Part shown: positions 22,781-27,834 of the stretch, piece by piece | How the letters are laid out: the number at the start of each line of letters is the position of its first letter | How positions within the stretch are numbered: position 1 is the first letter of the stretch | Source: an uncultured Coprococcus sp. | GTDB lineage: Bacteria > Bacillota_A > Clostridia > Lachnospirales > Lachnospiraceae | Direction: 5' to 3' | Length of the DNA stretch: 27,834 nucleotides | NCBI GenBank assembly: GCA_900767685.1 | Contig: CAAGAB010000060.1 | Coordinates: forward strand, 1 to 27,834 | Made by a program: the position numbers and the translations under genes | The notes under the pieces: generated by a model | Told to the model about the DNA's origin: nothing | Databases searched by the model: none | What the model saw: the letters and a program-made list of their open reading frames with translations, nothing else

Positions 22781-23719
22781 TTACAGTGCAGCCTTAATCT
22801 GCTTGTATATACCCTCAGCGTCAAGCTCATACTTGTGAAGCAGTTCCTTTGCCGGACCTGACTCGCCAAATCTGTCCCTCACGCCTATTCTGGTAAGCTT
22901 TGTAGGGCACTTCTCTGAAAGTACCTCTGCAACAGCACTTCCAAGTCCGCCTATGATGGAATGCTCCTCAACTGTGAACACCTTTCCAGTCTTCTGTGCT
23001 GTCTCCACGATGATATCCTCATCTATAGGCTTGATCGTGTGGATATTGATAAGTTCTGCATCTATACCGTCAGCGGCAAGCATATCCACAGCCTTCACAG
23101 CCTCAGATACACAGAGTCCTGTTGCCACGATTGATATATCCTTGCCATCCTTGAGCTTTACTCCCTTGCCGATCTCAAACTTATATGTGCTCTCATCATT
23201 GAGTACCGGAACTGCCAGCCTTCCAAATCTGAGATATACAGGACCAACATACTCATATGCTGCCTTAACCGCAGCTCTTGCCTCAACATCATCACATGGA
23301 TTGATGACCACCATACCAGGTATCTCTCTCATAAGTGCGAGATCCTCGCAGCACTGATGTGTAGCTCCGTCTTCACCAACCGAAATTCCTGCATGTGTAG
23401 CACCAATCTTCACATTCAGGTGTGGGTAACCAATCGTGTTTCTAACCTGCTCAAATGCACGTCCTGCAGCAAACATTGCAAATGAACTCATAAATGGGAC
23501 ATATCCGCATGTCGACATTCCGGCAGCTATGCCTGCCATATTCGCCTCTGCGATACCACAGTCAACATGACGCTCCGGATATGCTTTCTTAAAAATAGCT
23601 GTCTTGGTTGCCTCTGCAAGGTCTGCATCCAAAACAACAAGATCATCATGTTCCTTTGCTATCTCCACTAATGCATTGCCGTAGCTCTCTCTGGTTGCGA
23701 TTGCTTTATTCTCTATCAT
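22781..23719 (-). CDS. Transketolase, C-terminal subunit
   Basis: A 312-aa protein carrying the pyrimidine-binding and C-terminal domains of transketolase, made separately from the TPP-binding half. The Glu that activates TPP lies in the GIAEANMAGIAAGM region. FMSSFAMFAAGRAFEQVRN and VGEDGATHQCCEDLALMR are typical, and VEEHSIIGGLGSAVAEVL marks the C-terminal domain. With the upstream N subunit it forms an active transketolase of the non-oxidative pentose phosphate pathway. Its ATG overlaps the upstream stop by 4 bp (ATGA), ensuring coupled synthesis. Confidence 0.96.
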   Translation of the reverse strand: MIENKAIATRESYGNALVEIAKEHDDLVVLDADLAEATKTAIFKKAYPERHVDCGIAEANMAGIAAGMSTCGYVPFMSSFAMFAAGRAFEQVRNTIGYPHLNVKIGATHAGISVGEDGATHQCCEDLALMREIPGMVVINPCDDVEARAAVKAAYEYVGPVYLRFGRLAVPVLNDESTYKFEIGKGVKLKDGKDISIVATGLCVSEAVKAVDMLAADGIDAELINIHTIKPIDEDIIVETAQKTGKVFTVEEHSIIGGLGSAVAEVLSEKCPTKLTRIGVRDRFGESGPAKELLHKYELDAEGIYKQIKAAL

Positions 23720-24543
23720 AATGCTGCAGCCTCCTTCTCAAGTTCTGCCATGGCGATCTTGTACTCTTCCTCATTCGGAGCCTTTCCATGCCAGCCAGCC
23801 TTATCCTCCATGAATGACACGCCCTTGCCCTTTACTGTGTGGGCGATGATGGCTGTAGGCTCACCCTTGTGGGCACGTGCCTCAGCAAATGCCTTGTCGA
23901 TCTCGTCAAAATCATTGCCATTGATGTTGACAACATGGAAATTGAATGCCTTAAACTTCTCATCTATCGGATATGGTGAACATACATCTTCAACTGTTCC
24001 ATCGATCTGAAGATTGTTGTTGTCCACTATGACGCACAGATTGTCAAGCTTTCTATGTCCTGCGAACATAGCAGCCTCCCATATCTGTCCCTCCTGGATC
24101 TCTCCGTCACCGCAGAGACAGTATGTGCGGTAATCCTTACCCTGCATCTTTGCTGCAAGTGCCATACCGACTGCCACTGAGAGTCCCTGACCAAGGGAGC
24201 CTGATGACATGTCCACACCTGGTGTGTGTTTCTTGTCCGGATGTCCCTGAAGGTAAGATCCCACATGTCTAAGTGTCTTCAAATCTTCAATTGGGAAAAA
24301 GCCTTTTAACGCAAGTGCTGCGTAGTAGCCTGGAGCTGTGTGTCCCTTTGAAAGGACAAATCGGTCACGATTCTCGTCCTCTGGGTTCTTTGGATCCACA
24401 TTCATCTCCTCGAAATAAAGATAAGTAAACAGGTCCGCTGCTGATAATGAGCCGCCTGGATGTCCGCTCTTGGCATTGTATACGCCTGTGACAATGCCCT
24501 TGCGAACTTCTACAGCTTTTTTCTGAAGTTCTAATTTGTTCAT
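23716..24543 (-). CDS. Transketolase, N-terminal subunit
   Basis: A 275-aa protein with the diphosphate-binding half of transketolase. GHPGGSLS is at residues 27-34, and the TPP/metal motif runs from GDGEIQEG (from residue 145) to DNNNLQIDG (from residue 174). KGHTAPGYYAALALKGFF and SSGSLGQGLSVAVGMALA are characteristic. The ATG follows AAAGGAG. It is translationally coupled to the C subunit. Split transketolases are common in Firmicutes; a related role in a 1-deoxyxylulose-type reaction cannot be excluded by sequence alone but is less likely. Confidence 0.96.
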   Translation of the reverse strand: MNKLELQKKAVEVRKGIVTGVYNAKSGHPGGSLSAADLFTYLYFEEMNVDPKNPEDENRDRFVLSKGHTAPGYYAALALKGFFPIEDLKTLRHVGSYLQGHPDKKHTPGVDMSSGSLGQGLSVAVGMALAAKMQGKDYRTYCLCGDGEIQEGQIWEAAMFAGHRKLDNLCVIVDNNNLQIDGTVEDVCSPYPIDEKFKAFNFHVVNINGNDFDEIDKAFAEARAHKGEPTAIIAHTVKGKGVSFMEDKAGWHGKAPNEEEYKIAMAELEKEAAAL

Positions 24544-24566
24544 CTCGTTCTCCTTTTAACTGGATA

Positions 24567-24598
24567 CTGTATTTGTATCATACAGAGCCATTATAACA
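24567..24598 (-). promoter_or_regulatory. Extended -10 promoter and adjacent inverted repeat before the transketolase genes
   Basis: On the minus strand TATGTTATAAT gives a perfect -10 (24590-24595) with TG extension; the -35 is weak. Just downstream CTGTAT (24567-24572) and ATACAG (24580-24585) form a 6-bp inverted repeat near the start site, which could be an operator or a leader hairpin. The rest of 24599-24761 holds no recognised gene; a weak CTGTC/GACAG hairpin lies near 24697-24714. Confidence 0.5.
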
Positions 24599-24761
24599 TA
24601 ATTTCTTTCAATTAGTAGTACGATTTTACATGCATTTTTCAAGAAATATTGCAAGTCTTTTTCAAGGTTATCTGTGCATATCGACCAAACGCCTACTGTC
24701 GAATGTCTGACAGCACCTCAGAGTACATGTTTTACATGATATAAAATAGTCTGTACACTTA

Positions 24762-25562
24762 TCACCCACTGATCCACTCATACAATATTCCTGCCATCTC
24801 TCTGACATAGTATGTGGGAAGCAGCCACCAGGCTGTACTGCCCGATATCGATCCAGTCTCTATTCCCTGTCTGTCAGCTATTCTCTTTGCCCTATACTCA
24901 TGAAACTCATTTGTGACTATGTTCATATTGTCAGGGAGCCCATTTGCTCTGATGACCTCGGCGGAAAACTTTACGTTCTCCCTTGTGGATGTGGACTTAT
25001 CTTCCATATATATCCTCTCAGGAGATATTCCATGCTCTGTCAGGTATTCGTACATACACTGAGCCTCAGAGATGCTCTCATCTGCTCCCTGTCCACCTGA
25101 CACAACGCATACAGCCTCCGGGTTCTCCTCAAGATAATCCTGTGCTGCTATAAGTCTCTCTCTCAGCATAAGGCTTGGACCGCCGCCTCTCACTGCACAT
25201 CCGAGCACTACGACCGTGGCATCACTGCGTGGAGCCTCATTTGCTGCGTATACCATATTGCAGGTGATGACGATGACCAGAGCCAACCCTCCCGCCGCTA
25301 TCACCATCACGGCTGTCAGGCATATCTTCCCAACCTTCCGTTTCCATATACGCCTGAAAAGTCCATCAATCTTTTTCTTAAATACCACATACAAAGTAAT
25401 CAGGCCAAATACGCCCATTCCCAGTATTGTTCCTATATTCACACGGCTTCCTCTGAACACCGGATATATAAATACCAACATTCCAAGCACCCCGATCACT
25501 AACAACAGTAATCTCCAAATATAACCGTGTACTTCACATTTTTCTTTTTTATTCTTCCCCAT
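24762..25562 (-). CDS. DUF218 (YdcF/SanA-like) membrane protein
   Basis: A 266-aa protein with three N-terminal membrane segments (about 14-35, 42-62, 79-105) and a DUF218 domain from about 114 to 260. The VVVLGCAVRGGGPSLMLRERL, VVSGGQGADESISEA and DKSTSTRENVKFS motifs are family hallmarks. DUF218 proteins (YdcF, SanA, ElyC) are linked to envelope integrity, but their chemistry is unknown. AGGAGG is 4 nt before the ATG and the gene overlaps the MATE gene end by 14 bp, so the two are co-transcribed. A joint envelope or export role is only inferred. Confidence 0.9.
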   Translation of the reverse strand: MGKNKKEKCEVHGYIWRLLLLVIGVLGMLVFIYPVFRGSRVNIGTILGMGVFGLITLYVVFKKKIDGLFRRIWKRKVGKICLTAVMVIAAGGLALVIVITCNMVYAANEAPRSDATVVVLGCAVRGGGPSLMLRERLIAAQDYLEENPEAVCVVSGGQGADESISEAQCMYEYLTEHGISPERIYMEDKSTSTRENVKFSAEVIRANGLPDNMNIVTNEFHEYRAKRIADRQGIETGSISGSTAWWLLPTYYVREMAGILYEWISG

Positions 25563-26901
25563 AATCCCTCCTGTTCTTAAGTTGTTTTATTCCTCTCACA
25601 CAGAATACCAGTGACATAACAGTGGCTATACTCCAGCCTATCGGCCATGCAAGCCATATTCCCATGGCAGAACCTATAACCCTTGAGAGCACCATCGCCA
25701 ATACTACCCTGAGTATCAGATCCGTAAATGTCGATGTCATAAATCTTCCCATCATACCCGTGCCTCTGAGTATTCCATCAGCTACAAGCTTCGCCGACAC
25801 AACAAAATAAAATGGTGCCAGTATCCTCAAATATGTCACGCCTGTGTCAATTGCAAGTCCTGTTCTGTTCTCCATGAACGGATACATACCATATCTTCCA
25901 AAGAAGAAATAAAGCACAGCAAATGGTATACAAAGTCCCCATATTAGTTTTATTCCCGCTTTAAGTCCCTGTGCTATCCTGTCAAGCTTTCCAGCCCCAA
26001 GATTCTGCGCCGTATAATTGGAGATTCCATTTCCCAGAGTTGTAAATGAAGTTATTACAAGATTATTCAGCTTGACCGCCGCAGCATATCCAGCTATAAC
26101 TGACGCTCCAAAACCATTTATCACGCTCTGTATGATTATATTTCCAACTGATATAAAACTCTGCTGAAGTATGCTCGGTATGGCTATAACCGCTATCTTC
26201 CCCAGCACACTGCTTGAAAATGCACAGGACTTCTCATCTGTATGTATCGCTGCCAAACGTCTAAAAACAACTATAACAGCCAGAACTGCACTCACACCCT
26301 GACACAGAAACGTCGCCCATGCAACGCCATTTACCCCCATGCAAAATGTCTTTACAAACAATATATCAACGGCTATATTAGATACCGATGATATTGCCAG
26401 AAATATAAAAGGTGTCCTCGAATCCCCTAGAGCTGAAAATATTCCAGTGGCTATGTTGTAGAAAAATAAAAATGGCACACCCAGTATGTATATATTCAGA
26501 TATGTTAGAGAGTCTTTCATCAACTCATCCGGCGTATCTATGAGAGCCAAAAGTCTCTCGCCAAGTATAAATCCAACTATCATAAGCACGGCAACAAGCA
26601 CAGCACTGGATATGAATGTGGTCCACACAGCAGTCTTCATCTCGCCATACTTCTTTGCACCGAACAGCTGAGACACTATGACCGAACATCCTATATTACA
26701 ACCAAATGCAAATGCTATGAATATCAAGGTTATCTCATAGCTGTTTCCAACCGCCGCCAGAGCATTTTCTCCTATGAATCTTCCCGCAACAAAACTGTCC
26801 GCAATATTGTACAACTGCTGAAATATTACACTTCCAAAAAGCGGGAGACAGAATCTCCATAATACAGACTCCGGTTTTCCAATAGTAAGATCTTTATTCA
26901 C
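25549..26901 (-). CDS. MATE family efflux transporter
   Basis: A 450-aa multidrug/metabolite exporter of the MATE type with about 12 hydrophobic segments. The N-terminal PLFGSVIFQQLYNIADSFVAGRFIGENALAAVG region is diagnostic. It exports cationic compounds using a Na+ or H+ gradient; the substrate is unknown. The start is GTG at 26901 with AAGGA upstream. It overlaps the DUF218 gene downstream. A 14-bp palindrome lies about 50 bp upstream, but no regulator gene is next to it in the window. Confidence 0.94.
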   Translation of the reverse strand: MNKDLTIGKPESVLWRFCLPLFGSVIFQQLYNIADSFVAGRFIGENALAAVGNSYEITLIFIAFAFGCNIGCSVIVSQLFGAKKYGEMKTAVWTTFISSAVLVAVLMIVGFILGERLLALIDTPDELMKDSLTYLNIYILGVPFLFFYNIATGIFSALGDSRTPFIFLAISSVSNIAVDILFVKTFCMGVNGVAWATFLCQGVSAVLAVIVVFRRLAAIHTDEKSCAFSSSVLGKIAVIAIPSILQQSFISVGNIIIQSVINGFGASVIAGYAAAVKLNNLVITSFTTLGNGISNYTAQNLGAGKLDRIAQGLKAGIKLIWGLCIPFAVLYFFFGRYGMYPFMENRTGLAIDTGVTYLRILAPFYFVVSAKLVADGILRGTGMMGRFMTSTFTDLILRVVLAMVLSRVIGSAMGIWLAWPIGWSIATVMSLVFCVRGIKQLKNRRDYGEE

Positions 26902-26949
26902 CTTTATTCCTTCTTTTCTTAATTTTCGTTTTTATTCTATACTTCTATC

Positions 26950-26963
26950 ATTGTTATTACAAT
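26950..26963. promoter_or_regulatory. 14-bp palindrome upstream of the MATE gene
   Basis: ATTGT-TATT-ACAAT lies 49 bp before the MATE start. On the minus strand TATAGA follows close by as a possible -10. The form resembles MarR-type operators, but there is no regulator gene nearby. The 313-bp gap 26902-27214 otherwise holds the large hairpin and the thiC-side hairpin described separately. Confidence 0.35.
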
Positions 26964-27020
26964 AGACAAAACCCCAAACATCTGCCATATCCACGGACTT
27001 TTTTAGTAATTTTATTATAA

Positions 27021-27091
27021 AAAGAGACAAGTTTCCTTTACTGACATGACGTCAAAATCTTGACACATATCATAACTAAACCTGTCTCTTT
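27021..27091 (-). terminator. Large hairpin with long loop between thiC and the MATE gene
   Basis: Arms 27021-27034 and 27078-27091 pair over 14 positions around a 43-nt loop. On minus-strand RNA all 14 positions pair, with one G-U; on plus-strand RNA the same site is an A-C mismatch, so the minus strand is the more likely functional one. A U run (CTTTTTATAAT) follows on that strand. It is a probable terminator for thiC, about 125 bp after its stop. Confidence 0.55.
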
Positions 27092-27183
27092 CCAATGTAT
27101 TTATTATATATAGAAACATATCTGCATGTTGACAACGCACTTCAATATATCATATGTCGTTGCGTGTGAGCGCTATGACCTGC

Positions 27184-27199
27184 ACTCGCCTCAGCGAGT
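27184..27199 (-). terminator. Small hairpin just after thiC
   Basis: ACTCGC (27184-27189) pairs with GCGAGT (27194-27199) over a 4-nt loop, 15 bp after the thiC stop. There is no U run, so it is more likely a 3'-end stabiliser than the main terminator. Confidence 0.4.
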
Positions 27200-27214
27200 T
27201 TCATCAGATCATGA

Positions 27215-27834
27215 CTAAAGTATATCTATGTACTCTCCTGACAGTGCCTTGTTCATTGATCTCACTGCACAGAATTTGCCGCACATACTGCATGTATCGC
27301 TGTACTCGTCATCCGGCTTTCTGCTGTCTCTGATCTCCTTTGCGGTCTCAGGATCTATGGCACATGCAAACTGCGCATCCCAGTCGAGGACTCTTCTCGC
27401 ATCCGCCATCTTGTCATCTATATCCCTCGCTCCAGGTATACCCTTTGCTATATCTGCCGCATGGGCTGCTATCTTTGATGCGACGATTCCCTGCTTGACA
27501 TCGTCAACATTTGGCAGGGCAAGATGCTCTGCTGGTGTGACGTAACAGAGGAATGCTGCTCCGTTCATGGCTGCAACTGCTCCGCCTATCGCGCTTGTGA
27601 TGTGATCATATCCCGGTGCGATATCTGTGACAAGAGGTCCAAGTACGTAGAATGGTGCGCCCATACAAAGTGTCTTCTGAACTTCCATATTGGCCGCGAT
27701 CTGATTGAGTGGCACATGACCAGGGCCCTCAACCATAACCTGTACATTATGATCCCACGCGCGCTTTGTCAGCTCTCCAAGTCTTACAAGCTCCTCTATC
27801 TGACATACATCCGTTGCATCTGCAAGACATCCCG
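27215..27834 (-). CDS. thiC: Phosphomethylpyrimidine synthase ThiC, 3' part (runs off the right edge)
   Basis: ThiC is a radical SAM enzyme that turns aminoimidazole ribotide into hydroxymethylpyrimidine phosphate for thiamin. The frame stays open to the right edge, and the residues before the internal Met ([19 protein letters not shown]) continue the conserved ThiC sequence, so the gene is partial rather than starting at 27736. About 206 C-terminal codons are present. [32 protein letters not shown] and [12 protein letters not shown] are diagnostic. The C-terminal iron-sulfur motif reads CSMCGKFC (Cx2Cx3C), one residue shorter than the Cx2Cx4C of E. coli. Any TPP riboswitch would lie outside the window. 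Confidence 0.96.
   Translation of the reverse strand, partial: GCLADATDVCQIEELVRLGELTKRAWDHNVQVMVEGPGHVPLNQIAANMEVQKTLCMGAPFYVLGPLVTDIAPGYDHITSAIGGAVAAMNGAAFLCYVTPAEHLALPNVDDVKQGIVASKIAAHAADIAKGIPGARDIDDKMADARRVLDWDAQFACAIDPETAKEIRDSRKPDDEYSDTCSMCGKFCAVRSMNKALSGEYIDIL

Noticed and set aside
27215..27736. A complete short ThiC-like gene starting at the internal Met
   Set aside because: The frame continues with conserved ThiC residues to the right edge, so this is a partial gene, not a short one.

Overview
The window looks like chromosomal DNA of a low-to-mid GC anaerobic Firmicute, most likely a Lachnospiraceae gut bacterium (Coprococcus/Lachnospira type). This is inferred from clostridial-style proteins: split transketolase, long-form HPF, pyruvate kinase with the extra C-terminal domain, a cysteine-rich BioB, tRNA-Ser genes next to rrn, and AGGAGG ribosome-binding sites. 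No phage, transposase, CRISPR array or plasmid gene was seen. Nearly everything is on the minus strand; the only convincing plus-strand gene is a secreted lysozyme (18206-20704).

Right to left in the direction of transcription. The right edge holds the 3' part of thiC (thiamin). Next come a MATE efflux pump and a DUF218 membrane protein that overlap, then the two-gene transketolase (tktN/tktC). bioB follows, with a MaoC-like hot-dog protein downstream of it. A large hairpin terminator separates these from the convergent GH25 lysozyme with five fibronectin-type repeats. Divergent from the lysozyme are a DUF1189-like membrane protein and pyk. Then comes a second secreted wall hydrolase (two SH3 domains, Asp/Ser linker, NlpC/P60), followed by hpf, secA and prfB. 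hom-lysC (aspartate family) comes next. A block of housekeeping genes follows: dCMP deaminase, tsaE, tsaB, rimI, a small CxxC protein, rnz, tsaD and ispD. The left edge has two tRNA-Ser genes and the 5' end of a 16S rRNA gene, apparently driven by a near-consensus promoter inside the end of ispD.

Functional themes. tsaB, tsaE and tsaD give three of the four core proteins for the t6A tRNA modification, in one transcription unit with tRNA maturation (rnz) and ribosomal protein acetylation (rimI). secA, prfB and hpf serve export, translation termination and ribosome hibernation. The two secreted peptidoglycan hydrolases each have a near-consensus promoter flanked by GTAA-type direct repeats with an 11-bp period. 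That arrangement suggests control by a WalR/PhoB-like response regulator (inference).

Most of the window is ordinary core genome. The items most worth a second look are: the paired 11-bp-period motifs at the two hydrolase promoters; a different TGACAY paired-repeat array between bioB and the hot-dog gene, and that gene pairing itself; an in-frame prfB whose L25-D26 junction sits exactly where the usual programmed frameshift would be; a 36-bp duplication across the tsaB stop codon; and two large hairpins with long loops. I did not find clear evidence of a wholly new multi-gene system.
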